64,000 nt of DNA. Source: Adiantum capillus-veneris. Lineage: Eukaryota; Streptophyta; Polypodiopsida; Polypodiales; Pteridaceae. The translations under genes and the position numbers were made by a program. The stretch covers positions 127,307,018 to 127,371,017 of the forward strand of contig CM043968.1 of NCBI GenBank assembly GCA_014529385.2, in the 5' to 3' direction. How positions within the stretch are numbered: the first letter of the stretch is position 1; each line of letters starts with the position of its first letter. The notes under the pieces are model-generated. The model was not told the origin of the DNA, did not search any database, and worked only from the letters and a program-made list of their open reading frames with translations. This document shows, piece after piece, positions 1-9,564 of this stretch.

Positions 1-1588
1 TTTTTTCCTTTCCACGACCATTGATTCGTTTTGGAGCTACGGGATTGGGCTCACTTGGGTCAGGTGATAGGTAAGAGCACAATCTACGTTTTGGCACCCA
101 GATTTGATCATTTCCTTGATAGTAGCCTTGGGCTTCCAATAGTCGTTTAGGGATCCATCGCAACATTTTCTTACTTTTCTTGGAGCGAGTGGTACGTTTC
201 TTACAAGGCTTCTGTTTTTTAGCACTAGCTATGGTCACTAAAGAAGCTTTAGGGACCCACTTGTATGTTTTCTTCGTTACCTTAGGATGAGTCTTGTTGG
301 AAGCGATATGAATTGCTTGTAGCATATTTAAGGGTATAGGCATTTCATCCCCCTCAGGTGTTACCCAGGTCATCCCCCTATTTCCCCAAGTGTCTATGGT
401 TGATGCTAGGTGGACCCAATCCACATTGTCCGACTCAGTCATCCCACGTAGGATATCCATATAAGGAGAATCTTGGCCAATGTCTGTATCCTTCTTACAA
501 GTGTAACAATATTGTAGTGGGGCCGAGTGAACTGTGGTGTCAGAGCGATGATCAATAATGGTTTTACTCCCTAAGGAGTGTACCTTACCAGTCACCAAAT
601 CCACTCTAAGGACAGAGTCTTGGAATTGCAAATAGACATGATTTTTAGACCAATCATGAACCATTTGTGCTTCCCTCATGAATGGTCGTCCTAAAATCAT
701 TTCATATGACATAAGGTGTTTAGAGAAATCCATTACAATGAACGTATGTCGTACCTTGTGTCCTAGAACTTTGATCTTAAGATCCTTGAGCATCCCCATA
801 GGTTTGGCTATGGTACCATTTGCCATCTTTACCACAATGTTAGTAACACTGAGGCGGGGTTTTCCCATGGATTCCCAACAATCTTTTGTAACGATGCTAA
901 CTCCCGCACCACCATCAAGAATTCCCTTTATAGTTAATCCCTTGGTAGTGATGGGTAGGGTCGCATTAGACTCGTCGCCTTCAAAATACTGCCCTAATTC
1001 GTTAATGGGTACCTCGATCACAGACTCGTGTCCATCTAAGTCAAGTGATTGCACATGATTTTCCTCATCAATCATAATCGAGTCAGGCCTATTTGGTTGC
1101 GCAAACTGCGGTAATCCCGTTCGTAGCTCTCCGTTAAGGAATGCTCGAAGTGCAAGGAATAACTCAGGATCTCCATACAGCTTTGCTATGATCGTGGTTC
1201 GGACCTCAGAAGACATGAAGTCCACTAGTTTGGCAACATTCATTGGCGTTTTGCAGGGTGTAGGTCCTTGACTAGGAACTGGTGAGGATGGAATCTCATA
1301 TTCCTCAATGGGATCAGGTATTCCTTCGTTAAACATCCTTTCCAACATGAAGGGTGTATGCTCACTTTTTGATGTCCCGTCCTCACTCCCTTCTTGGATG
1401 ATACTAGATATGGCTAACGGTCTATGGTTCATGTGGGGTGGATGAACTTGCGTGGGAAACACTGTGTCATGAATTTTGACATGCATGGGTTTTGGTTCTA
1501 GTTTCCTTTGAGTCTCCTCCACTAAACCTCTTAGATGTTTCACCTGCTCAATCTCGTTTACTGGGTTTGGGTACGTCCCAATCTTCTT
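1..1588 (-). CDS. Element A pro-pol (partial, off left edge): retropepsin and linker
   Basis: This is the start of the protease-polymerase part of a Ty3/gypsy-type element. I read the frame codon by codon from the gag stop at 1589-1591 to base 1 and found no stop, so 529 codons are open. The aspartic protease core LDGGAGVSIV is near 893-919 and the flap/C-terminal motif MILGRPFM is near 695-720, as expected for retropepsins that mature Gag-Pol. After the protease comes a basic linker in which a W-[VI]-P-K motif occurs three times between about 60 and 270 (KWVPK, RWIPK, IWVPK). Reverse transcriptase should follow outside the window. The region is in the same frame as gag, separated by one UAA, so expression may need readthrough, or the stop may be a mutation. 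Assignment to protease is firm; lineage is inferred from the gag and primer site. Confidence 0.85.
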
Positions 1589-4500
1589 TTAACGATTCTT
1601 CCCCTTTTGCCCCTGTGGTTTATCTTGGGGGTCTTGGATTGGATTTGGAAACACTTGTGGTGTTTTCAGAGGCTCTTTATGATTTTCTCTTATTCGGTTT
1701 TCATTTGGTTCCATGTTACAATTTTCTTTGTCGGTCTTTCCCTTTGTGGTATTGGTTCTAGTCTCCATTGTCTCGACTGAATCTGAATCATCCTCGAGGT
1801 CATTCATATACACGGGGTCATCTCCTGTTCCTATGTTTGTTTTGGAACTTGGCTTTGAATTTTCCGTATTCTGCGACTTCTTCCTTCGTGTCTTCTTTTT
1901 CTTTGCTTGGATAATTGACGCGGTATCTCTCTCTTCGAGGATATGTCCTGGCCCTTGAAGCATGGACCGTGTAATCGCATAAGCGGGTGCGATGGGTGGT
2001 ATTGGTGATGTCACACTAGCAATTTTGACCAAATTCAGGGGTGTGATTTTAGGCGCATTTGGGTTATAGGGGCATTGGGAAATCAAGTGATCTATGTCAC
2101 AACGATTACATGTGAGTATTGGCATTGCAGACGTGCTCCCTTGATTCATTTGCATCTGTGCAGCATTCTTTTGCAGCCTAATAGGGCACTCCGCTGCTCG
2201 ATGTGGTCCACCACACTCGTAGCATTGAAGAGGTGGCCTCCTAGCCTGGGTGTTGATATTTTGACCTCTGGATGCGAGAGCAGCAGCTTGATAAACCGGC
2301 TTGACTTGCCCCCAACAATCTTCCATGTAGTATATAGGACACTCTTCCAATGTATCAAGTCCGTAGGCAATAGTAGTGTCTATTTCCTCCTCACAGCCAT
2401 CTGGATAAGCATTTGATGGCTCGCAACCCACTTGGTTCATAGGGGCGACTCTTGGATGCGGGGGCTGCGGTCCTAGCACAGGAGGTGGTAGCGGTGTAGC
2501 TTGTACAACATTTTGAGATCTAGGGGCCATGTGTTGCGGTAGTTGCTCAACAGGTGGAGTAGGCATCAATACAGGAGCTCGAGGCGCATCCGTCCAGGCT
2601 ACAGGTGGTCTATTTGCCATCATACGTTTGATCATTAAACAATCCTTAGCTTGGTGACCATACCTACCACATGCGTTGCAAGTTCCATTAAATTTTACTC
2701 TAAACGTAGGGCACTCACTAGTGCTATGTGGACCTAAGCAAATGGAACACCATTGTTGCTCCCTTCTTGGATACATGTGACTATTTTGAGGGGGTCGATT
2801 ATCCTTAAGAGACTCTTGGATTGCCTTGGTGAGGTCTGTCAAGAATGTCTCAAATACCTTTGGCTCATTGGCAATGGGCTTTGCTGTCATGGGTTCATAC
2901 TCAATGGCTTGTGAGCTAGTGGATCTCGTGTCAGTAGACACCCTCATGCCTGCTATCATCAAGTTGTCCTCTAATTGGATTGCATTGGCAGTGACATCTT
3001 CCCAAGTTGTGATACCTCTAATCACTAGTCCATTATAGATTCCTTCATTCCTCAACCCTCGAATGAATCGATCAAGCAGTTGGTTATTGTTGAAGCACTC
3101 ATTTACAGGGCAGCGAGAGTTTAAGTGCTTTAGACGACTAATGAAGTCCCTTACTGACTCTCCTTCCTTACGTTCGGCCTTCTGTAGCTGAGATGCTACA
3201 CCCCAAAGCACACCTTCTCGTATGTACTCCTTTAGAAACAACCTTCGAAGGGTAGGGTAGATTGTTTTCTCGTCCACCCTTAGGGTTCTATACCAATCTC
3301 CAGCCTTCCCACTTAATGTCAAGCTTAAGGCATTGCACTTATGTAGTTCGTTGCGTTCCCCTAAGGAATCACATACTTGTTCAAACACTTCAATGTGTTT
3401 TCTAGCATCTTCGTCCCCATTGAATTTTTGCGTGAGTTTGGCAATTTGTACTGCCTTACTTCTAGGCTCTCTATCAGATGCATGACGCATATTTTCCGCG
3501 ATAGATCGACCTATGGTTTGAGCAAACGCTGCCAAGTCACCTATGTGAGGAGGCAGGGCCGATGGAGGTACTCTTGGAATCATATGTGGGAGAGGGACGG
3601 GTACCGGTCTTGGCATATGTGTGGATGATGCAGGATATGGAACATAACCGGGCATAGGTCCACTCGGATAAGGGCTAGGGAGCGGCACTCGAGGAGCATA
3701 AGCAAATGGTACAATTGGAGGTGTGGGGGCCATGTGTGCATAAGGGGCTAGAGGAACATATGGTCGAGGCCCCATATTAGGTACTACGACACTAGGTAGT
3801 GGCACTGCGCTAACCGTAGATGTCATCGATACATTCTCTGTCAGGCTTATCCCTGGAGTGAGCACTGTGTTTTCCTTGATAGAGGGTTGAGCCAAGTTAG
3901 GGAAGCTAAAGTTTTCGCTCTGAGGCTCAGATTGCATAGAGATCCCAGGTGAAATGACGTAAGATGGGTCCATGGGGCTCATTAGAGGAGTCTCCATTTG
4001 TGATAGAGTAGGCTGTTGAGCCTTGCTCGTATCCAGAAATCTCATGGGGCCAGTTGAGAGTATATTTACCCCTCGGTTTTGCCTTTCTGATTGAATAATG
4101 CCATGGATAACATTACAGAGCATTTTCTGTTGATCTTCGATGCTCGTGGCACTAGAGGTGGATTGTACAATCTCTATCCATCCTACATGGTAGGCGTGGC
4201 CAGAGTGTAGATCCGTCAACACCTCAGTGTGGAGGTCGTATGTCCAATGGTCATTAATGAACAATCCTTCTAGAGTCGACGTGTTAACGGTTTCTTGTGA
4301 GGTAGAAGCAATGTTGCTCCCCGTGGTTTTACTTGTCACCAACGGTACTCTAGAGGGAACTTCTGAAGGAGGCAGCTCAACAGGGCCTTCTTGGTAAGAA
4401 GTTGGCAGGATATCCACATGGACACTCTTTGGGGGTGTGGGGTCCACGTGCGATGTGAAAGGAGAGTCCACTTCCCCACTCCCTTCGTGTGCTTCATTTG

Positions 4501-4804
4501 CATCAGGTTCCGAGCGAGTAGCTCTACCTAATGTTTCCATGAAACGGCTAAACATACTAGTACTAGGCTGTGGAGCTTCGGGAGGTGCATGGCCTTCTCT
4601 CTCAGTGTTTTGGGTAGGGTATGCTTCCATGATTTCTGAGTCGGAGGAGGAATCACTAGCGGCTATTTTAGGGTCTTGGGTGGTGCTACCTTGTGTCCCC
4701 GCTGAGGGTCTAGAGCTTATCGTGGATGGGTAATGGGTGTCTGTATGAACAGAGGCACCCTCAATATGCTCGTATTCTAGCACCCGCCCAGAGCGTAAGT
4801 GCAT
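1589..4804 (-). CDS. gag: Element A Gag polyprotein, 1071 aa, four zinc knuckles
   Basis: Capsid/nucleocapsid protein of a Ty3/gypsy LTR retrotransposon. The first ~430 residues are low-complexity and Pro/Ser-rich, starting MHLRSGRV. Residues ~465-600 form a retrotransposon-gag core (AGDWYRTL, then ERKEGESVRDFISRLKHL, then DRFIRGLRNEGI). Four zinc knuckles follow: CSICLGPHSTSEC near residue 683, CNACGRYGHQAKDC near 707, CYECGGPHRAAEC near 859 and CNRCDIDHLISQC near 899. Only the second has the usual CX2CX4HX4C spacing; the others have three residues before His. The C-terminus is Lys-rich. At 1071 aa it is much longer than typical plant gypsy Gag. The frame is undamaged over 3.2 kb, which suggests a young element. 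The ATG at 4804 is the first in the frame and lies about 0.9 kb from the primer-binding site. Confidence 0.9.
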   Translation of the reverse strand: MHLRSGRVLEYEHIEGASVHTDTHYPSTISSRPSAGTQGSTTQDPKIAASDSSSDSEIMEAYPTQNTEREGHAPPEAPQPSTSMFSRFMETLGRATRSEPDANEAHEGSGEVDSPFTSHVDPTPPKSVHVDILPTSYQEGPVELPPSEVPSRVPLVTSKTTGSNIASTSQETVNTSTLEGLFINDHWTYDLHTEVLTDLHSGHAYHVGWIEIVQSTSSATSIEDQQKMLCNVIHGIIQSERQNRGVNILSTGPMRFLDTSKAQQPTLSQMETPLMSPMDPSYVISPGISMQSEPQSENFSFPNLAQPSIKENTVLTPGISLTENVSMTSTVSAVPLPSVVVPNMGPRPYVPLAPYAHMAPTPPIVPFAYAPRVPLPSPYPSGPMPGYVPYPASSTHMPRPVPVPLPHMIPRVPPSALPPHIGDLAAFAQTIGRSIAENMRHASDREPRSKAVQIAKLTQKFNGDEDARKHIEVFEQVCDSLGERNELHKCNALSLTLSGKAGDWYRTLRVDEKTIYPTLRRLFLKEYIREGVLWGVASQLQKAERKEGESVRDFISRLKHLNSRCPVNECFNNNQLLDRFIRGLRNEGIYNGLVIRGITTWEDVTANAIQLEDNLMIAGMRVSTDTRSTSSQAIEYEPMTAKPIANEPKVFETFLTDLTKAIQESLKDNRPPQNSHMYPRREQQWCSICLGPHSTSECPTFRVKFNGTCNACGRYGHQAKDCLMIKRMMANRPPVAWTDAPRAPVLMPTPPVEQLPQHMAPRSQNVVQATPLPPPVLGPQPPHPRVAPMNQVGCEPSNAYPDGCEEEIDTTIAYGLDTLEECPIYYMEDCWGQVKPVYQAAALASRGQNINTQARRPPLQCYECGGPHRAAECPIRLQKNAAQMQMNQGSTSAMPILTCNRCDIDHLISQCPYNPNAPKITPLNLVKIASVTSPIPPIAPAYAITRSMLQGPGHILEERDTASIIQAKKKKTRRKKSQNTENSKPSSKTNIGTGDDPVYMNDLEDDSDSVETMETRTNTTKGKTDKENCNMEPNENRIRENHKEPLKTPQVFPNPIQDPQDKPQGQKGKNR

Positions 4805-5711
4805 GTGCTTTTGATACCCTAAGGTGTCAAAAAGCTGCTCTAGGAGGCCTTGTGACTAGTTTTTAGCGTGTTTTTTGTTTGTTTTTTTGCTAGGTTTTTT
4901 AGAGCGTGTCGTGGAATGGGCCGTGTGATAGCTCGAAACGAGCGTATCGCTAGGAGGGACGCGCCGTGCTTTACAGCCCTCCGTTTGGTCACTCTATGCC
5001 CTCGGAATCCCTAAAACTGTCAATTTCCAGTAGGGAACTAGGCCCAAACTAGAAAGTCTAAGGGTGCAAGTGGGAAGAGAAAGGAGGAGAGTGGAGGACT
5101 TGTCCCACATGCTCTCATTCTCTCTTGAGGGAGTAGGGTATATATATAAGAGTGAGTCTAGTATATATCATAAGACTGAGGACTGAGGCTTGGGCTTGGG
5201 CTTGGGGAACCAATCCCGATCTATCTTTTATACAAACCAACCCATCCGTTTTAACAGTCACGTTTTTTATTTTCGCAAAATTTAACCGCCCGCTCGCTCG
5301 CGTTTTTATTTTCCGTTTTTTTTTTCCAGAAATTTTTTTTCCCAAATTTTATTTATTTATTTATTTTGATCACTTTTTTTTTCAGATTTTTTTTTTTAAT
5401 GCAGAAAATACAGAAATTGAAAATGCAGAAAATTGAAAAAACGCAGAAATGCAAAAAATTGCAGAAATTGAAAATGCAGAAATGCAAAAAATTGAAAAAA
5501 CGCAGAAATGCAGAAAATTGCAGAAATTGAAAAAACGCAAGAAATGCAGAAAATTGAAAAAGCCCAGACAATAGCAGAAATTGAAACTTGACAGAAAATG
5601 CAGAAAACGCAAAAAACAAAAATCTCCACACACTCCTTCCCTGCCTTTCCTATGATAGAAATTGCACCACAAGGAAGCGTAAAGTGCTAACCAAGCTTAG
5701 TGTAGGGCATA
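4805..5711 (-). other. Element A 5' leader between primer site and gag
   Basis: This is the untranslated leader of element A, read on the minus strand from the primer-binding site to the gag ATG. It contains no credible gene. The part next to gag is mixed sequence; the part near 5280-5600 is strongly strand-asymmetric (T-rich on the RNA strand) and includes the degenerate tandem repeat listed separately. Packaging and translation signals would be expected in this interval, but I cannot point to one. Confidence 0.7.
5397..5600. repeat. Degenerate GCAGAAATTGAAAA-type tandem repeats
   Basis: About 200 bases are built from variants of GCAGAAATTGAAAATGC and GCAGAAAATTGAAAAAAC on the plus strand, with units of roughly 12-19 bases in irregular order. 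Open frames crossing it on either strand are repetitive (Phe/Leu/Cys- or Glu/Asn/Ala-rich) and I do not regard them as genes. It lies in the leader of element A, close to the primer-binding site. Confidence 0.8.
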
Positions 5712-5729
5712 TCCCCGGCAGCGGCGCCA
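5712..5729 (-). promoter_or_regulatory. Primer-binding site of element A (tRNA-Asp type)
   Basis: The minus strand reads TGGCGCCGCTGCCGGGGA, one base from the tRNA-Asp-type primer site TGGCGCCGTTGCCGGGGA that I know from plant Athila/Tat-like gypsy elements. It lies four bases inside the end of the LTR at 5734, the expected position for priming minus-strand DNA synthesis. This site fixes the orientation and the inner LTR boundary of element A. Confidence 0.85.
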
Positions 5730-5982
5730 AAAATGTGCGCTCCTTGCCGCACTGTCGAAGCAAAGGACTTGCCAATACACCGTGTGCGAGCCACAAACGG
5801 CTCCAAGCACACAACAAGCCTAAACTAGCAAGCTCAAGAGAACAAAGGGTGTGTCACTCACCGCTCTACGCTCACCTTCGTGGTGGATTCCTCGCCGTGA
5901 TGAAGAAGAAGCTACAGTTGTGCCGCGCTCAACCGCCTCGCCGCCGTCGTGCCTTCGTAATGCTCGATTGCACACACACTCT

Positions 5983-5984
5983 CC

Positions 5985-6016
<32 letters not shown>

Positions 6017-6017
6017 A
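5983..6017. repeat. CT/CA microsatellite inside the LTR of element A
   Basis: A (CT)n run followed by (CA)n lies in the transcribed part of the LTR, between the TATA box and the primer site. It is a likely source of length variation between copies of this family. Confidence 0.9.
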
Positions 6018-6109
6018 GGAGGTGAAGAAGAAGAAGAAGATGGAGATGGAGCAAGAGCACTCTTCTATTGCACAAATGAGAGAATGAGTAAAAATTAGGT
6101 TTAGTTGGC

Positions 6110-6117
6110 TTTTATAG
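6110..6117 (-). promoter_or_regulatory. TATA box in the LTR of element A
   Basis: The minus strand reads TATAAAAG inside the LTR, about 380 bases before the primer-binding site. This is the expected place for the RNA polymerase II promoter that makes genomic RNA of element A. No other TATA motif of this quality was seen in the LTR. Inferred from sequence only. Confidence 0.6.
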
Positions 6118-6321
6118 GAGCTCACCCCATTCACACTTTGGCGCCCATGCTTAGCCAACTAACCCTAGCATGTTCGTGTTAGAGTGCGCCTCTCATCGGC
6201 GATCACTCTTACCCTTTTCCTATTGGTCCGACAAGCCCGGTACCTGACTCTAAATAATACATAATATGGTTACAGTGTCCGTCGTAGGCGATAGGGTGTC
6301 CGTGAGCCACGAGGGTTAACA

Positions 6322-7290
6322 CTATTTGAAAGTAACCCGAGTAGCCATCACACACAATGTACTTCTCATGACCAGCTACCTCATTTAGTATCTCATCTTG
6401 AAATGGGAGGGGAAAGTGATCTCTTTTTGTTGCCTCATTGAGTGGACGGTAATCCACACACACCCTCCACTTGCCATTTTTCTTAGGAGTGACAACAACG
6501 GGAGAGACCCACTCTGAATTCTCCACTGGATAAATGAAACCTGCTGCTAGAAGCTTTCTTACCTCCTTGAGTAAAGCCTGCTCCTTGATGACTCCTAGCC
6601 TTCGTAGCTTCTGAGCCTTAGGTGTGGCCTCTGGCTTCAACTCAATTTTGTGTTGAACAGCATCTACTCCACGCACATCGGTGTAGTCTTTAGCAAAAAG
6701 CCTAGGAAATTTCCTTAACACACCTTTGAGCTCGTCTCTTTTATCCTTTGTAAGTGTTGTAGATAACATACCTTCTAGCATTCTTTCATCTTCCACTTTT
6801 TGGTTTTCTTGGGAACCTACCTCTTCCAAACCTGGGCAAGAGGTCTCCTGGTTGTTTGGCTTAAACCTTACCCCCATGACTTCGATGGAAGACTCCTCTT
6901 CAGTAATGCTGCCGCTACTTCCTCCTTCTGAAGTGCTATCGGTCCAGCCTTCCTCCGTCTCACTTTGAGATGATTCTTTATGGAGCTCCTCTTGGCGTTG
7001 CTCCTTCATGTCAAAGACAACCTTCTTATGATTGTCATTCCTGCAAATTAGCTTTCCACTCTCCCAATCCTGCAAAGCTCGCATTTTCATTAGCCATGGT
7101 CTTCCTAGGATAAATGGGTAACCATTTCCTTTGGTAGACATGACATAGAAATCCACTGCCTTCTTAATGCCAAAGGCCTCCACAAAAACATTTTTACAAA
7201 TGCCTACGCACCTAGCCTTGCTATTGTTTGCCATTTTGACTTTAATTTCAGGTGTCTCATGGATGTGCATGCCTAGTCTTTGCATGAGTC
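6322..7290 (-). pseudogene. Element B protease/RT fragment, truncated by element A
   Basis: Partial Ty3/gypsy pol. Reading minus, it starts inside the protease: a VKMANN segment (the strand preceding the flap in relatives) and FILGRPWL at about 7100-7220, but the catalytic D-[TSG]-G motif is missing. An acidic linker follows (TEEGWTDSTSEGGSSGS, about 6910-6960). The RT N-terminal half comes next: LRKFPRLFAKDY, GFIYPVENSEWVSPVVV, KKNGKWRVCVDYRPLNE and DGYSGYFQI. The frame then turns to nonsense at 6321, where the LTR of element A begins. The RT palm with the YxDD site is absent from the window. The open frame is continuous with ORF3 residues upstream (see 7291-8550), so this is a chimeric remnant. 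Confidence 0.85.
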
Positions 7291-8550
7291 CCTCTGTCTT
7301 GACATTCTCCTCCAATGTTAAGGTCCACTCTTTAAACATTCCCAAAGACATTTTAACTCTAGCTAGCTCACTCAAATGCTGCCCCAAAAGTTTTTAAACT
7401 TCTTCTTTATGTTTGCTCTTTACTTCTTCCTGCACCACTTCCTTCTGTTCTTGCAGTAACACTTGTGCTACTCTTGATTCTGTCACTGAATGCATCTGAG
7501 TCTAACTATATATGCTGCTTACACTAAAAATTTTGAACCTTTACTAACATCTTCACAGCCATGTCTGAATCCTCAATGGCCATACTCCCCTGAACTCCTT
7601 TAGTTAATGTACCCTCAAAATTCAAACGCTTTGCCACATTCAAGACTTCAGTGCTCAACTTTCTCTTTTTAGACAAAGTAGACACTGTACCCAACTTGAC
7701 TAGTGTTTTCTCCTTCAACTCTGGCCTAGGAATATAAACATCTAGCTTTTTCATACAATGCACCATTTTTGGAGTCTGCACACACTTAAAGGCCTCTTCT
7801 TCTGTGTACCCAGCTTGCACCAAAAAATTAAAGGACCGCACCATAAATTTCTGATTGCATAAGAAATTTGAAGGACTCCAGCTTTTCTGAATCATCTCCC
7901 AACCCTATTGCTAAATCCACTTTCTAAGTTGAAAATTGATCCTTCTTTTCCAATAATGCCTTGTTAGCAATTTCTGGTTGTGCTTGCTCCTTTGAATGAC
8001 TTTCTTCATTTGGCACCTTGTGAGAAAAACTAAACAAAGCAGCCAAGTATGCAGACAGTCTACTACCATTCTGAGCCTTCCTTTTATTTGACAAATAAAC
8101 TTCAGTAGAAAGCTTGTGATACAACTAGTTCCCACAATTCATTGTACCTCGTTGCTCTGCAAAACACAAGGGTCCATAACTCTCCTTGGACATGTAATCA
8201 AACTTGATCTGAAAACACAATCTCTCCAAATACCACCTCAACTGCTCCCTTCTAACATAGTTGACATTCTTCAACATATAATATTTTTTGCCACCCTCAG
8301 TAGGACCAAATTCCTTTTTCAACAAGATTTCAGAGCATTTCAGGATCATAGTAATACCTTCCAATGGTAGCTTGAATACCTTTGCTACCAACCCAGGAGT
8401 TAGAGACAACATGCTGGAGATCATTCCTTTGGTCTTCTTCAAAATTTCAAGCTATGACTTTGCATAGTAGTTGTTCTCCCATTCATCCCATGGAAGAGAT
8501 GCAAATGCATGCAACCCTATGCTCTACAACCATACCAGTCTTCCATTATG
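7291..8550 (-). pseudogene. Element B accessory ORF3 remnant
   Basis: Function unknown. This matches the accessory protein of element C (37408-39543) along most of its length. Shared blocks in order are: WL-stop-SIGLHAFASLPWDEW (C: WLKATGLYEFAILPWGQW); SLTPGLVAKVFKLPL (LSPGVVAQVFQLPF); KKEFGPTEGGKKYYMLKNVN (KKEFGPREGGRQYFMLKNVE); RREQLRWYLERLCF and FDYMSKE; QAGYTEEEA; SKKRKLSTEVLNVAKRLNF; and LARVKMSLGMFKEW (IAKVKLSLGMFQEW). Several in-frame stops and frame changes interrupt it. Its last ~25 residues are fused in frame to a decapitated protease at about 7290, so the remainder of the coiled coil was deleted. A related fragment is at 54629-54881. Confidence 0.8.
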
Positions 8551-9472
8551 CATCAATCCCACATTGTTTAAAAATACATATCAATGAATTTTTTCAGGTA
8601 GATTAAAGAGTCCTTGGAGTTTGCATCTGCTTGTCTGCCATTATTCATCAATCACACATTATATCATACATGCCAATGAATAGTCGTGTTAGATAAAAAT
8701 TAAAAAAACTCATTATGTAATTCCTATTTTTGAAACACATTTTTAAAATGAGTGTTAGTTTTCTCTACACTCTCAATTCCTAGCAAGAAATGGTCTAGAG
8801 CAGTTTCTTATAGTTAACGTTGTTGACTCATTGAAGAATCTAGAGGGACTATCTCTCTACCCTATAGGTGGTGAATTTTTTGTCACCTCTATGGTAGACT
8901 CTACTTGAGGCTAAGTTTGTGGAATTTTCATGAGCTTTTCACTCACTTCTTGGCTTGGTGTAGTAACTCTATTCCACTCTAGATTAAGGATCTTAATGAA
9001 GATATGGACATCTATGAAAATCAGCCTTGAGGATTTTATATTGGCCAAGAATGATTAGCTTTATAAACAAATAAGCACAATTTAATTTTCAAATCTGGAG
9101 AGCAATGTAGCATGAAAAATGTGTAACATGAAATTTTTCATATTGATGGCCTTTATGGTTTGATGTTTTGTTTTGAGAAAATTGTAAAAAATTTACCTAG
9201 TGGCATATGAATCTATTATATCTTAAAAATTATAAAGAAATCTATACTCTTTATAATGGAGCTTGGAGAAATGAAGCTCACTGGGCCCCTCCATGTGTTG
9301 TCTCATGCAATCTCTAAAGGATGTTGACAACAAGGGACGTAGTTAATGCACCACCGTCCTCACACCCCAAATCAAAGGTTGCAATGTGTCATCTTTTTTG
9401 AGGTGTCCTCAAACACATGCAAGTGCGTGTGCATCCTTGCTAAGACAACTGCAGCTGCCCACCAACATTTAT

Positions 9473-9476
<4 letters not shown>
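8551..9476. other. No recognisable gene; AT-rich
   Basis: I see no coding similarity here on either strand. The first ~300 bases could still be decayed N-terminal ORF3 of element B, but I could not align them to element C. The rest is AT-rich without clear repeats. Confidence 0.5.

Positions 9477-9559
<83 letters not shown>
9477..9559. repeat. (GT)18(GA)23 compound microsatellite
   Basis: An uninterrupted GT run (9477-9512) passes directly into a GA run (9513-9559). Open frames across it are dipeptide repeats, not genes. It abuts the truncated end of an integrase fossil on the minus strand. Confidence 0.97.

Positions 9560-9562
<3 letters not shown>

Positions 9563-9564
<2 letters not shown>

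Larger units (their letters stand above)
5734..6321 (-). repeat. 5' LTR of element A (about 588 bp)
   Basis: On the plus strand the LTR begins TGTGCGCTCC at 5734, four bases from the primer site. I place its outer end at GGGTTAACA (6321), giving TG...CA ends. The outer end is inferred: the reverse transcriptase frame of the interrupted element B becomes meaningless exactly here. The LTR holds a TATA box (6110-6117) and a CT/CA microsatellite (about 5980-6017). The expected target duplication is CTATT (6322-6326); its partner would lie left of the window, so it is unchecked. Confidence 0.7.

Noticed and set aside
5353-5672. Phe/Leu/Cys-rich minus-strand frames that look like membrane proteins
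   Set aside because: They are translations of the purine-rich tandem repeat in the leader of element A; all three frames are open for the same reason.
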